Notes: generated by a model from the sequence alone, not told the origin. 64,000 bases of DNA from Tritrichomonas foetus (GCA_001839685.1 MLAK01000572.1:38981-102980), one strand, 5' to 3'. Shown: positions 10,411 through 20,646, numbered from the stretch's first letter. Numbers and translations are program-made.

Positions 10411-13248
10411 TTAAATATCGTTGTATGCTTCTTCTTCATTATGTTCTAAATATGCATTTTCGGCATTATCGGGCTCGAGTGAAGCATGACAATCTGATTC
10501 CTTGATTTGGCGTAATTCAGAGATACAATTAATGGTTTCTTCTCCTGTCGCAATTGTTTCAAATTTTCGAATTAATTCTCCTATTAATCTATAATCGCGT
10601 AAATGAAGTCTCTTTGCATATACTAGTGCTTGTTCCCCCTCAATCATCCTACCAGCCAAACAACATAAAATAGCACAATATCCCCATGTTGTTGGATCCC
10701 ATTTATCCATTTCATTTGCTTTTGTAAGGGCAACTTCACATTCATCTAAATCACCCATCCTCAAACAGCATACTCCAAGAGCTGTCCATGCTAATGCAAT
10801 GTCAATCTGTTGAACAGTAAATATTAATAAATCAAATGATTTGGCATAGTTTCCATGCAATAAATCAATCAGAGCGTGCCTTAAGCAGACTTCAGGATCA
10901 GGTTTGTCTGCCAATGCAAGCATTTGCTCAAAAGAAATTAAAGCTTTTTCATATTCGCATGATGCATATTGGAATTCTCCCAACATTTTCCATGTGTTCA
11001 AATTTTCATGATCAGCTTCTAATGATTCCTTTAAATATTCTTGTGCTCGAGAAAATTCTCCATTTTGTTGAGTAAATTTGGCTAATAAAACCAAGAGTTC
11101 TTTTGATACTTGACACTGAAGTTGCTCTCGAGTTAGAACAATTTCCGATATATAAGTATCATGAACATCAAGAAGAGAAGTTGCTGCAATAATATTAGGT
11201 GATTTAGGTAGATTTGATGACATTAATGATACCTTAGATAGATATTCATCACTTTTCGAAGACTCAATAAGTTGATATAAAATTGACAAACAGACTGTGA
11301 CAGTGGGATCATTTGGTTTCCTATTTGCGAGCATATTTAAAAGAACAATGCAATCTTCTCTATTTCCAGTGAGAGCTAATTGTGCACAAAAGCCTAAAAT
11401 TGCAGCTGTAAAGTTATAATCAATAGATATAGCTTGGGCAAAACATTCAAGAGCTTTTGGTGACTTAATATCATTGTAATAAAGAGCTAATTCAAAAAGC
11501 CATTGGGGATTAGAAGGATCAACTTCGCATCTTTTGATATATAGAGTTTCAAGATCATCTGTCTTATGAAAAGTTTGAGAGTGAATTCTATTTGTGATTT
11601 GAATAGAATCCATATCATCAACATGAGGTGGTGGGCGAGGATATGATAAATCATATTTATAATTCATGACTCTGTTCACATTTAATATTAAAAATGACCT
11701 TAATTCAGCAATAAACGAAGGAGATATTTCGAAATCATCCAGACTATGGCCATCCAAAAAAATATTTTTCACTATGTCAACAATTGATGGTTTTAATCCT
11801 TCTTTGAGAATCATTTTCAAATTTTGTAATTCTTCTCCCTTAATTCCTTTCTTATATTCAAGCTTATCAATAGCTATATTGATCTGTCTACAAAATTCTT
11901 CAGTAGCATCAGCTAATTTATGCTCATGCATTTTTGGCAAAGGTTTGATAATTTCTTCTGGTGTTTTTGACGATGCTGGAGTTGCTGGTCTTGGAATTAT
12001 TGGTCTTGATAATGTAATTTCTAACTTTAATGATGTTGTAGACTCTTTAAAGTAGTCCTTATCTTCATCAAATTTCATTACAGTTTGCAATTGTGCAAGA
12101 AGCTTTTTATCTTTAGCTGTTAAAGCCCGCGGTTTCTTAGTAGGAGTCTGTTTTCCATTTTTACTAGTTGTGCTTGCTTGAATTCTGGCGGAAGGGGTTG
12201 GTTTTTTTGTCAGAGTTTTTTTCTTTGATGCTTCTGGAGTAGGTTCAGGAGGAAAACCTGTTGGTGATAGTAAAAGTGATCCTGGTAAATGTTCTGTATA
12301 ATCTTCATCTCGAAAAATTGGGATTGAGGCTTGAAAATGTGATCTCCCTGCTTTTGCGAAATGTGACAGAGGGATTTCTGCAAATCCGCATAATGCTGAA
12401 AATTGTTCATTAGGTATTCCTAATGGTTGAATTAAAGGAGATAATTCAGGTTTGAGATATAGAGTTATAACTTGATCTGATTCTGCTAAATCTTTCCATT
12501 TTTTCAACCCATCTGGCTGAATCAAAAATTTTTGGATGGAATTAAATTGAATTAGTGCATCTGAGCCATCAGATGAAGTTGATTGAAATTTCCCTTCTTC
12601 AATAACAAACACTTGATTGTCAGGTAATTCTGCAAATAGTGTATATGTGAATATATGTGTAGCCAAATTGTTTGGTTGTGTTGAGCAATTCACCATTGCT
12701 AATGGAGGAGAATTTAAAGATTGCACGTTAAATGTAGCGATTAACGAATCTTGCTGTGTTTCATGGTCAAATATTGGCTTCGACCAAGAGCATTCAATGT
12801 TTGCTTTAATACCATCAGGTGAGATAACAGACTGTCCATCTAGAAGTACTTTTCCTTCAACTGATGATAAATAGGAATCGTTAAAGAATAGTTGATCAAA
12901 TGGGAAAATAAAATGGACAACTTGTGTTTGTTTTTTCATATCAGGGGTACAAATATATAAAAATAATTCTAATGGATTTGCAAGAAGGGCATTAATTGTT
13001 GAAAGAGGATATAATTGAAAACTATATTCTTCACTATATTCAAATAATATTTTGCTAGATGGAAAAAATAATGGTGACATTGTATCTGTGCTATGCGTAG
13101 GGAATAGAATCGATGCAGCAAGTTGGTTATTTCCAAGTTCAGTTAAAAACTTTAATCCTTCAATCGAATGTATTGTTATTTTAAAATCAACAGGCTTGGG
13201 TTCAGGAAGGGCAGGAGGAAGTTCGAGCTCTGATTGTGTTGCAGACAT
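10411..13248 (-). CDS. CFAP70: CFAP70 homologue (axonemal C2-like + TPR protein)
   Basis: 945 residues. The N-terminal 340 residues are a beta-rich region (KITIHSIEGLKFL; LELFLYICTPDMKKQ; GKVLLDGQSVISPDG) of the kind seen in CFAP70, ending in a Pro-rich segment. A basic Thr/Lys/Pro linker follows (about 340-385). The C-terminal 400 residues are TPR repeats, e.g. PQWLFELALYYNDIKSPKAL, NTWKMLGEFQYASCEYEKAL and LAWTALGVCCLRMGDLDECE. CFAP70 binds the base of the outer dynein arm and regulates ciliary motility; human CFAP70 is about 1,120 residues, so size and order agree. The ATG is at 13246-13248. Confidence 0.8.
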   Translation of the reverse strand: MSATQSELELPPALPEPKPVDFKITIHSIEGLKFLTELGNNQLAASILFPTHSTDTMSPLFFPSSKILFEYSEEYSFQLYPLSTINALLANPLELFLYICTPDMKKQTQVVHFIFPFDQLFFNDSYLSSVEGKVLLDGQSVISPDGIKANIECSWSKPIFDHETQQDSLIATFNVQSLNSPPLAMVNCSTQPNNLATHIFTYTLFAELPDNQVFVIEEGKFQSTSSDGSDALIQFNSIQKFLIQPDGLKKWKDLAESDQVITLYLKPELSPLIQPLGIPNEQFSALCGFAEIPLSHFAKAGRSHFQASIPIFRDEDYTEHLPGSLLLSPTGFPPEPTPEASKKKTLTKKPTPSARIQASTTSKNGKQTPTKKPRALTAKDKKLLAQLQTVMKFDEDKDYFKESTTSLKLEITLSRPIIPRPATPASSKTPEEIIKPLPKMHEHKLADATEEFCRQINIAIDKLEYKKGIKGEELQNLKMILKEGLKPSIVDIVKNIFLDGHSLDDFEISPSFIAELRSFLILNVNRVMNYKYDLSYPRPPPHVDDMDSIQITNRIHSQTFHKTDDLETLYIKRCEVDPSNPQWLFELALYYNDIKSPKALECFAQAISIDYNFTAAILGFCAQLALTGNREDCIVLLNMLANRKPNDPTVTVCLSILYQLIESSKSDEYLSKVSLMSSNLPKSPNIIAATSLLDVHDTYISEIVLTREQLQCQVSKELLVLLAKFTQQNGEFSRAQEYLKESLEADHENLNTWKMLGEFQYASCEYEKALISFEQMLALADKPDPEVCLRHALIDLLHGNYAKSFDLLIFTVQQIDIALAWTALGVCCLRMGDLDECEVALTKANEMDKWDPTTWGYCAILCCLAGRMIEGEQALVYAKRLHLRDYRLIGELIRKFETIATGEETINCISELRQIKESDCHASLEPDNAENAYLEHNEEEAYNDI

Positions 13249-13509
13249 GATTTCAATTTTCTTTTCACCAAATACGTTATTTATTCAGAACAATATTTTT
13301 GTCTTCTAAAATTCAATAGATTTTGATGTGATGTTTTGTTTATTTAACTATAACCACATTCTTCTTCATTGTCCAATCATGATGAATGATTGAAAAGATG
13401 AAGTTCTTTGACAATTTGTCTCAAGTATTCTTTCAATAGCTCTCTCTTAAAAAAGAAAATTGAAATAGAAAAATATAATTATTATAATAGATAAAAGTAA
13501 AAACAAAAT

Positions 13510-15015
13510 TTATTCCGCATCAGTGATTTCAACTTCTATGGAAGGTTTAAATCCAGACCAATGGTCTTTCTGTACCTTTCTGATTCTTTCCATTTCCATT
13601 TTTTCAAGAAGCATTAACCTTTCTCGAACTTGCCAATTAGAATTCTTTCCTAATCGAGATATTTTCACAATTTGACAATTTGGTTTCCGAATTGGAAGCC
13701 TTTTAGTAAATGATACTTGAAGTTTTTTGACATCAATATCTTCATAATTTATGTTTTTCATCATTTTCCGTAGTTTTGCATCAGGCTTTCCAGATATATT
13801 TATTTTTGATAGGGTTTTTGTACATTTTTTGAGATTAGTAAATGTTTGCAATCCATTGGCAATATATTTTGTGATCCAATCGATTCCTAAATTGGCTAAA
13901 GTTGAAATAATATCAAGGGTTAAATGTTTTTCCTCATTGTTAATATTGTTCTTCTGTGCACAAAAGAGGTAAATAAATTGATTTCGAATAAAGTATTGCA
14001 AAGAAATTCTGAGTTCGTCTATTTCTGAGTATTTTCGAAGTGAGTTTAATGCAAAGTAAATCGCAGTTCTTGCTAAAATTGGATTAGTAACAGCGATTTT
14101 TAGCAATTCAAGCATCATTTCTGTTGGGTTTTTGTTATTTTTATGACTCATGATTTCTGCAATTGCAGCAACATCATTATGATCTTCAATTCCTTGTGTT
14201 ACTATAATGTGAGTTATGATATTCCAATCCATTTGCTGAGGAGCATTTTCAAGGATGAATTTAATTGAGAGAAAATGAACTAAAGAGTATCTTGGCGAAT
14301 GTCTTAACAAAAATACCATGAAGGATTGTTGATCTTGATCAGATAAATTTTGCTTGATTTTCAGATAATAGCGAATAAGGATTCGAAACACGATTATTTG
14401 CTCATTTGGTGATGCAGCATACATTAAATCAATTAGTTGATCAAACATAGAATTTTGGAATTCTTTAGTTCTTGAACAATATCTTGAATAGTCCGTTAAA
14501 ATAAACACTAACAATTCGGCAAGTTCTAGGCGTATATTATAAATATCACTTTCTGAATTCATTGAATTATGACCTACTAATGGAATATAATGGTCAAGTA
14601 TTAAATCAAGTTGTCCTGAACTGTTTACAATATTGTCTCTCATTTTTGAAGGTTCTTGACTGGTAAAAATAATGTTTAGTGCTCTTATAAATGATAGAAA
14701 TGATACATTCGAAGTAAAATTCCATATCCACCAATTCATATCAATAGAATTAATAGCATTCATGAATTTTGCAATGTCAGTCGGGATTGATGGATTAAGT
14801 ATAGTTTTGTTCCTTTTAATGTAATTTTGAACTTGATTTAGTTTTTTCAAGTGGACCCTTTCATTCATTACTTTGGACAATAAATGGTTCAGTTCAGTTA
14901 CAATCTCTGTTTTAGATGACATATGATTGACAACTTCTCCTAGAACTGGTGAAACAGTCTGTATGGTTTTAACAAAATCAATAAGTTTATCTTGTTTCCC
15001 TCGATGAATATGCAT
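13510..15015 (-). CDS. Uncharacterised helical protein (501 aa), start uncertain
   Basis: Almost entirely alpha-helical with a hydrophobic pattern suggesting HEAT/ARM-like repeats, e.g. LELAELLVFILTDYSRYC, EQIIVFRILIRYYLKIKQ and ARTAIYFALNSLRKY. The last 100 residues are basic. No catalytic motif and no family recognised. The called ATG is at 15013-15015, but the same frame is open for 28 codons further (to a TGA at 15100-15102) and reads plausibly there (FETTGALPIQKRFYTF). In a different frame an ATG-headed stretch (MSEEIILSNLKQQ, ATG at 15105-15107) also looks coding. The true 5' end may therefore involve a frameshift or a short non-consensus intron. Confidence 0.6.
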   Translation of the reverse strand: MHIHRGKQDKLIDFVKTIQTVSPVLGEVVNHMSSKTEIVTELNHLLSKVMNERVHLKKLNQVQNYIKRNKTILNPSIPTDIAKFMNAINSIDMNWWIWNFTSNVSFLSFIRALNIIFTSQEPSKMRDNIVNSSGQLDLILDHYIPLVGHNSMNSESDIYNIRLELAELLVFILTDYSRYCSRTKEFQNSMFDQLIDLMYAASPNEQIIVFRILIRYYLKIKQNLSDQDQQSFMVFLLRHSPRYSLVHFLSIKFILENAPQQMDWNIITHIIVTQGIEDHNDVAAIAEIMSHKNNKNPTEMMLELLKIAVTNPILARTAIYFALNSLRKYSEIDELRISLQYFIRNQFIYLFCAQKNNINNEEKHLTLDIISTLANLGIDWITKYIANGLQTFTNLKKCTKTLSKINISGKPDAKLRKMMKNINYEDIDVKKLQVSFTKRLPIRKPNCQIVKISRLGKNSNWQVRERLMLLEKMEMERIRKVQKDHWSGFKPSIEVEITDAE

Positions 15016-15128
15016 TTGTAGAAATATGAATGAAAAAGTATAAAATCTCTTTTGAATAGGTAATGCACCTGTTGTTTCAAATTTGATAGTATTATTTCTT
15101 CAGACATATTGAAATTGAGAGATTCCAT

Positions 15129-15758
15129 TAATAGAACGCTTTATATTTATCTCTATTGATATTTGTTATATCATCTAAATAATTTATAATTATGATCAAC
15201 AGTATGATAATATTTTATCTTAATTTAGCTTAATTTTACTTAATGATCAATATATTAAGAAATATTAATGGAATCACTTTACAACCTTTTAATTATTATA
15301 GTTCGGCAAAATTATCACAATTGTTTCAATGAAAAAGATTTTGATGAATCAAAAAAATATCGCTCAACTATCGCACTATTATTCTTTCATGAATGTCTAC
15401 AAACAATTTTATGACTGTTCATGAACATTGGAAAAGGATTTTGATGAATATATTTTGTGACATCTATTATTTCCGATAAAACTTTGTGATTCTTTTCAAA
15501 ATTCAATGAGGCAGGTTAATAACTTTCATAGAAGTTGAGGTTCATAAATTCAATAAAGGTTTATTTATTGAATAATATTCAGGAATTTGATATTCTATTT
15601 TCAATGAATAGTTTTGGAACTATATTGGAAAGTATAATCATTTCACAGCAATGACAGTAGTCAAATGAATATTTTGTAATAGACACAGTAAGCTTTCCTC
15701 TAATCTCATATTCTTAAAAAAGTTATTTTTACTACAATTTAGTTTATAGTTTTTCTAT
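15129..15758. other. AT-rich intergenic spacer
   Basis: About 630 bases upstream of the helical-protein gene and downstream of the SHIPPO gene. A dispersed short repeat (aaa-g-attttgatgaat) occurs near 15330 and 15430. No gene seen. Confidence 0.4.
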
Positions 15759-16955
15759 CTAAACTTGAATAAGTTCTATATTCTCTTTTCTTCCAATTGA
15801 GAACTTTGGTCCTTGAAGTGTTGAACCATAGTAACAATAACCAGGAGTTTCTTCAGCTGATCTTAATGCTGTTCGAATATGCATTGTTGCCGAAGGAGCA
15901 CGATTTTCTATTTGAGGGTAATAGGCACCAGGTCCGGGTCCAATATTTCCCTTGCCCTCATTTGTAGATGTTCGACTATGTAATGTTGCAGATCTAGCAT
16001 CTTTCCCAAAACTACTTCTGACGTCATATGCTCCGGGTCCTGGATTATCTGCTCTAGAATCTCTCGTGCCTGCCATTCTTGATGCCAATGAAATCATTTT
16101 GGCATCTGATCCTAGTTGTGGTGGTACATAAGATGGTCCTGGTGTGTCAATTGCAGTTCTTGCTTCATGGCGTGAAGCTAGAGCTATTTTTGGACCTTGC
16201 CCAATTGTTGTTGGAAGTGTACGATATTGGACGGTAATTGGTCTTGAGGCAACTTCGTGTCTTGATTTGAATGTAAAACTAGGAGCATTATTGTTATTCA
16301 TATTAGTTGGGTTATACGCTCCTGGACCAGGTGTAGAATATGTAGCAAGGTCCTTTGGCCTTCCATGAAATGTTGGAGCAGTTCCACCAAGATTTCTACT
16401 CACATTATAATCTGATGGTCCTGGACTAATGTCACATGTTGCATCTTTAGGCCTGCCATGTAGTGATGATGATGGAGCTCTCCTTTTGGTAGAATTTATA
16501 TCTGGATAATATGCTCCTGGGCCAGGTGAACTTGTGTCTGCTCCACTACTGCCAAATGATGTTCTACCATGTAATGTGCATTTTCTAGCATCTTTTGCAA
16601 ATGATGATTCTATGCAATATGCTCCTGGTCCTGGATTATCAACACTGGAATTTTGTGTTTCACGATGTCTGTATGACATTGTGGCTTTCTTGGAATCATG
16701 TCCAAGTGGTGGAGGAATGTATGCTGGACCTGGTGTATCATTAACAACTCTTGATTCCATTCGTGAAGCAAGAGCTATTTTTGGACAATTTCCAAGCGTT
16801 GAAGGAAGTGAACGATATGGTGCACCTTCAGGTTGTGCTCTTGCTTCATGGCGTGATTTTAAAGTCCATGAAGGCCCACCCAAACTACTACGTGTATCAT
16901 ATGCACCAGGACCAGGCTGCGCACTTTGGTTTCCAGTCTTTCTTGCAAGAAGCAT
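15759..16955 (-). CDS. SHIPPO/STPGR-repeat protein (ODF3/CIMAP-like)
   Basis: 398 residues with about ten Pro-Gly-Pro repeats: GPGAYDTRSS, TPGPAYIPP, NPGPGAYCIESS, SPGPGAYYPD, SPGPSDYNV, TPGPGAYNP, TPGPSYVPP, NPGPGAYDVRSS, GPGPGAYYPQ and a degenerate TPGYCYY. These are typical of ODF3-type proteins, which bind microtubules, including luminal microtubule-associated proteins of axonemes. Repeats are separated by basic spacers (TLHGRTS, ALASRHEAR). The N- and C-terminal halves match repeat by repeat, showing an internal duplication. The ATG is at 16953-16955. A role in the trichomonad axoneme or its microtubular axostyle/costa is inference. Confidence 0.85.
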   Translation of the reverse strand: MLLARKTGNQSAQPGPGAYDTRSSLGGPSWTLKSRHEARAQPEGAPYRSLPSTLGNCPKIALASRMESRVVNDTPGPAYIPPPLGHDSKKATMSYRHRETQNSSVDNPGPGAYCIESSFAKDARKCTLHGRTSFGSSGADTSSPGPGAYYPDINSTKRRAPSSSLHGRPKDATCDISPGPSDYNVSRNLGGTAPTFHGRPKDLATYSTPGPGAYNPTNMNNNNAPSFTFKSRHEVASRPITVQYRTLPTTIGQGPKIALASRHEARTAIDTPGPSYVPPQLGSDAKMISLASRMAGTRDSRADNPGPGAYDVRSSFGKDARSATLHSRTSTNEGKGNIGPGPGAYYPQIENRAPSATMHIRTALRSAEETPGYCYYGSTLQGPKFSIGRKENIELIQV

Positions 16956-17733
16956 TTCCTACTATCAATTACTGCTTTCTTATTCAATAGTTTATTTAAT
17001 TTGGCTTTAATTTTGGGGAGTTTATATTTACTCGTTAGCAATTATTGTACGCACTATTTATAAAGATAACATAGAATAGTGAAAATAACAAGTCACAATA
17101 CGAAATTAATTCGTTTTTCAAAAATTGATAGATGCATTCAAAATTGTTTGATGTGATTTTCAATTTTCCGCAGAAGAAGAAGAAAAGATAATGAAAATAA
17201 TCACTATTTATGTAATGATAGCAGATGATATTTCATCTAACTTGTAGAAAGAAAGAAAATCTATTGTGAAATATATGTCATCAAAAAAGAGAAATAGAAA
17301 ATATCAACCATAAAAAAACCTCGTGAGACAACGATAGACAACGATAACTTCTCTTTCAAAAAGTGAAATGCCAATAGTCAAAACACAGAATTATATTCGT
17401 TAACATAAAATATTATGTTATCCAATGATTCGTTTTCATGAAAACAATTTTACATTTCAATAATTTCCCATGTTGCCATTTTTCTGAAGTCTGAGTGTAC
17501 TTAGAAAGAAAATTTTCAAAAAATAATCGATTTCTTATTCAAATATTGAGGAATCATCACATAAAAACTCGAATTTGAAAATAACACATTCAAAATCCCT
17601 CAAAAATCAACCAAAAAATTGTGTGAATCTCTTTCGAATCCCACTCAAAAACTTTTTAAATTGAAAAATTCAATTCTATTGGTCATGACAAACCAATTAT
17701 TTCAATTCAAAATTACAAATTCATTTTTTTTTC
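16956..17733. other. AT-rich divergent spacer
   Basis: About 780 bases between the SHIPPO gene (minus) and the EF-hand gene (plus). It contains a short direct repeat agacaacgata at about 17330-17350. No gene recognised. Confidence 0.4.
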
Positions 17734-18390
17734 ATGGGAAACAAAGCGTCCACTCCTTTAGGTGTTGTTGATGAAGGAAGTCAATTATCAAATGACCAAA
17801 TGCAAGAATTCCTCGCCAATACAAATTTTACACCAAAAGAGATCCAAAAATTATTATTGATTTACAGAAAAATAGGAGGTTATGGTATCTCTCAAACGCC
17901 TAAAATAGAACCGGAAGAATTTGTTCAAGCGTTGAAATATTCAAATCCAGAAATTGGTTTCTTAATGTATAAGATGATCGATAGCGACGGAAGCGGAACA
18001 ATTGAGTTTTCAGAGTTTGTAGAGGGATTAAACGCATTCTTACCAGAGTCCCCTCTTGATAAAAAGATCGAGCTCTGTTTCAATGTTTATGACGATGATC
18101 ATGGCGGCACAATTTCGAAAGATGAAGTCACAAAAATTATTATGATGTCAACTAAAGATAACCAGTTCATTCAACTTGATGACGCCCATTTGAATCTTCT
18201 TGTTGATGAACTTTTTGAGAAATATGATTCAAGCCTTGTCGGCGTAACAGAAGATGACGATGAAGAAAAGAGAAAAGGAAATATGTCACTAGCCGACTTT
18301 GCAAAAATGGTTAAGGCTTCGCCTGGAATTCTCGACATTTTCGAGTTTGACACATCAATGCTTCCATCACCAGAAGAAATCATGGCTTAA
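17734..18390 (+). CDS. Calcineurin B-like EF-hand protein
   Basis: 218 residues starting MGNKAS, a good N-myristoylation signal. EF-hand loops are seen at about 83-94 (DSDGSGTIEFSE, canonical) and 120-131 (DDDHGGTISKDE, with Gly at loop position 5). A degenerate loop lies near 50-60, and the fourth is disrupted by an acidic insert (DDDEEKRKG) before MSLADFAKM. Arrangement, myristoylation and spacing match calcineurin B and related CBL/NCS proteins; calcineurin B itself is about 170 residues, so this is longer because of the N-terminal lead and the insert. Its partner would be a calcineurin A phosphatase or a CBL-interacting-type kinase, neither of which is in the window. Confidence 0.75.
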   Translation: MGNKASTPLGVVDEGSQLSNDQMQEFLANTNFTPKEIQKLLLIYRKIGGYGISQTPKIEPEEFVQALKYSNPEIGFLMYKMIDSDGSGTIEFSEFVEGLNAFLPESPLDKKIELCFNVYDDDHGGTISKDEVTKIIMMSTKDNQFIQLDDAHLNLLVDELFEKYDSSLVGVTEDDDEEKRKGNMSLADFAKMVKASPGILDIFEFDTSMLPSPEEIMA

Positions 18391-18681
18391 AAAGAGAAAA
18401 CAAACTTATTTGAATATATATATGAATAACATGTATATGTCATATTTATGACCATATTCAAAGAAATAAAACTCTTATTTAACGTGACATTTTTGACAAT
18501 GATATTTCTTACGATTTGTAAGTTTCTATGTAATGATTTTTCAATTATCTACTTTGTTTATCAACCATAATACAAAAGAAAAAAGGTATAATTTTGCCAT
18601 TAGAATAATACCTCCTATATGAAAGGTAACAATAAATTGTTGGGACCACATCGATAAACCTTCCACCACGAATGAAAACAC

Positions 18682-18828
18682 GAATGAGTATATTACTAAA
18701 AATCACCAATGAGTATATTACTAAAAACGCGAATGATAACTTTCTTTATTATCACGAATGATAACTTTCTTTATGATCACGAATAATAACTTTCTCTAGG
18801 TCGCGAATGATAACTTTTCATTGTACTC
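18682..18828 (+). repeat. Clustered short tandem repeats (about 25 bp)
   Basis: Two copies of a GAATGAGTATATTACTAAAAA-type unit (about 18682-18727) are followed by four imperfect units beginning CGAATGATAACTTTC with a period of 24-25 bp (about 18731-18825). Non-coding. Confidence 0.7.
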
Positions 18829-18967
18829 TGCAATTCAAAAGCGAGTGATTTATTTCATATTTAATTTATGACATCTACAAATACTTTCATGTCTAAACAT
18901 TATAAATATGAAATTAATAGATGATATAACAAAATGCCAATCTAAATTTTTTTAATAGAATCAAACT

Positions 18968-19054
18968 CAACTAGTTCTAAAAAATGGAAAGTTTTGTTTA
19001 ATGAAAATAATAACTTTTTGTGTTTATCGCACTTTCCATTTTTTGGAACCAGTT
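18968..19054. repeat. Imperfect inverted repeat downstream of EF-hand gene
   Basis: ctagttctaaaaaatggaaag near 18971 is matched in reverse by ctttccattttttggaaccag near 19031, giving a stem of about 20 bp with a few mismatches and a loop of about 40 bases. It may be a fold-back or 3'-end structure between the convergent genes. Confidence 0.5.
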
Positions 19055-19187
19055 TTCAATATTTGTCTGAAGAAGGGTTTGCATAAAAAAAACAACTAAC
19101 CCAGTTTAAAACAATAAAGAGAATTTATAGATAAAATAATTTTATCAAAATAATTATTCTATATTTACGCTCAACAACATTACATTC

Positions 19188-20120
19188 CTAATAATATCTT
19201 CCATCAATTGATTGGAACGGATCAGCAAGGTCAAGAACCCATTGAACAGATCTATAGCAATCTTTCAATATCTGGAGAGCTGTTGTTGACTTTCCACCAG
19301 AAAGAAGGTATGCTTGGAAGCATCCCTGAGCAGCGCACTCAGTAATAGTTAAGCGTTGTTCAGGATTAGAATCAATCATTCCAGCAATTAATTCTTTAAT
19401 CGATGTGTCAACCCTTTCTTTTGCCCACAAAGGACCGCTAAATGCAAGTGATGGATAGACTTCAGGTGTTTGAAGTGTTCTCAAATAATCCAAGTATGAG
19501 TGAGGTGACATTCCACAAACCATGACGTAGAAAACCATACCAAGCGCATAGACATCTGACGCCTGTGTTCCAACCCGGGTTTCAATGGTTTCTGGTGCTG
19601 AATATAAATCTGGAGCGGTGATGATTTTCGTGTTTCCTCCTGTCGCGCTGTATTCAAAACCTCCTAAAATGGCAAATGGATTCATTTGATACTCCGATAA
19701 AATGTGAATATTTTCTGGTCGAATATTATTATGGATATAGCCGAGCTGATGGACGTAATTGAGGGCTGAAACAAGATTCCACATTACTTGGATAGCCGCG
19801 TCTTTCGTGATTGGCCCCTTTTCATGAATGCAGTGAAGCAAATTACCGCCTGTTAAATATGGAAGTATAACCAAAAAATAGTTGGGAATTTCTGTAGTAT
19901 CACTGAGTGTAACAATTGCCGCGTGGTTCATTGCTCTTAAATGGTCAGCTCCTTGAACATATAAAGGCTTATTTGGATGATTGTTTGGGATAAATTTAAT
20001 AACAAACTTCTGTCCAGTTTTGATAGAAATTGCAAAGTAAATATCGATTCCACCTTCTGAGAATATCATATCGCATATTTTATATGTGTCTAAAATGATT
20101 TCTGGTACTTCATAAGTCAT
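19188..20120 (-). CDS. Protein pseudokinase
   Basis: 310 residues from the first in-frame ATG (20118-20120); the frame is open for at least 27 more codons without ATG and looks coding (KERFDQITKHSLKGYFGD), so the true start may be non-AUG or in an upstream exon. Kinase-fold landmarks are present: VIKF with the beta-3 Lys, the APE motif (SAPE) and SDVYALGMVFYVMVCG. The catalytic loop reads YIHNNIRPEN, so HRD has become HNN with Asn in place of the catalytic Asp (codon 19725-19727). DFG is replaced by GGF in AILGGFEYS. The Gly-rich loop is weak (FSEGGIDIYF). Without both Asp residues phosphotransfer is unlikely; a scaffolding role is inferred. The nearest active relatives would be CAMK/STE-type kinases. 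Confidence 0.75.
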   Translation of the reverse strand: MTYEVPEIILDTYKICDMIFSEGGIDIYFAISIKTGQKFVIKFIPNNHPNKPLYVQGADHLRAMNHAAIVTLSDTTEIPNYFLVILPYLTGGNLLHCIHEKGPITKDAAIQVMWNLVSALNYVHQLGYIHNNIRPENIHILSEYQMNPFAILGGFEYSATGGNTKIITAPDLYSAPETIETRVGTQASDVYALGMVFYVMVCGMSPHSYLDYLRTLQTPEVYPSLAFSGPLWAKERVDTSIKELIAGMIDSNPEQRLTITECAAQGCFQAYLLSGGKSTTALQILKDCYRSVQWVLDLADPFQSIDGRYY

Positions 20121-20201
20121 TCCTACTTTGTCAAGTAAACGGTCACCAAAATATCCTTTCAATGAATGTTTGGTTATTTGGTCAAATCGCTCCTTTTTCA
20201 A

Positions 20202-20646
20202 TAGTATACAATTGTATGATGTGAGATGGATTATTCTACATACATATTATGACATTTTTATTGTAATCAAATATGAATGCACAAAAATATGAATGCTACA
20301 AAAATATGAAAGCTGTGGTAGCTAATGATTTTTTCAGATTAAAACCAATCAAGTTATTCAATTTTTCAGGCACCCATTAACTTATCAAGAGCAAATCAAT
20401 GCGTTAATGATTATACTTCACAAATGGTCTTTTATTTTGAAACATACACTAGTTTATCGTTTTAACGTTTGAAACGTTCATATTGCGATTTTACACCCAT
20501 TCATAATTATGAATGACTCTGCTAGATCTTCGATACCATTGGCACGTCAAAGTATCAGAAATCATATTAAACAAATCAAATAAAGCAAATCATATAAAAC
20601 AAATCATATTAAACAAATCATATAACACGATTATATTTACAGAACC
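20202..20646. other. AT-rich spacer with short tandem repeat
   Basis: Lies between two minus-strand genes. Four to five imperfect copies of a 14-16-bp unit (aaacaaatcatat) run from about 20567 to 20632. AACGTTTGAAACGTT at 20464-20478 is a 7-bp inverted repeat with one central base. Confidence 0.5.

Larger units (their letters stand above)
18391..19187. other. Convergent spacer with short tandem repeats
   Basis: About 800 bases between convergent genes. It contains the 25-bp and gaatgagtatattactaaaaa repeats listed separately, and an inverted pair ctagttctaaaaaatggaaag / ctttccattttttggaaccag around 18970-19055. Confidence 0.5.

Noticed and set aside
16534..17010. Plus-strand frame with repeated APGPG motifs
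   Set aside because: Antisense shadow of the Pro-Gly SHIPPO repeats; the minus-strand protein has the real family signature.
19090..19110. ACTAACCCAG as an intron 3' end
   Set aside because: It lies in a convergent spacer on the plus strand with no following open frame and no upstream donor.
20236..20252. GTATGT on the minus strand ahead of the pseudokinase as an intron donor
   Set aside because: No ACTAAC-type acceptor follows before the kinase coding sequence and no first exon is seen.
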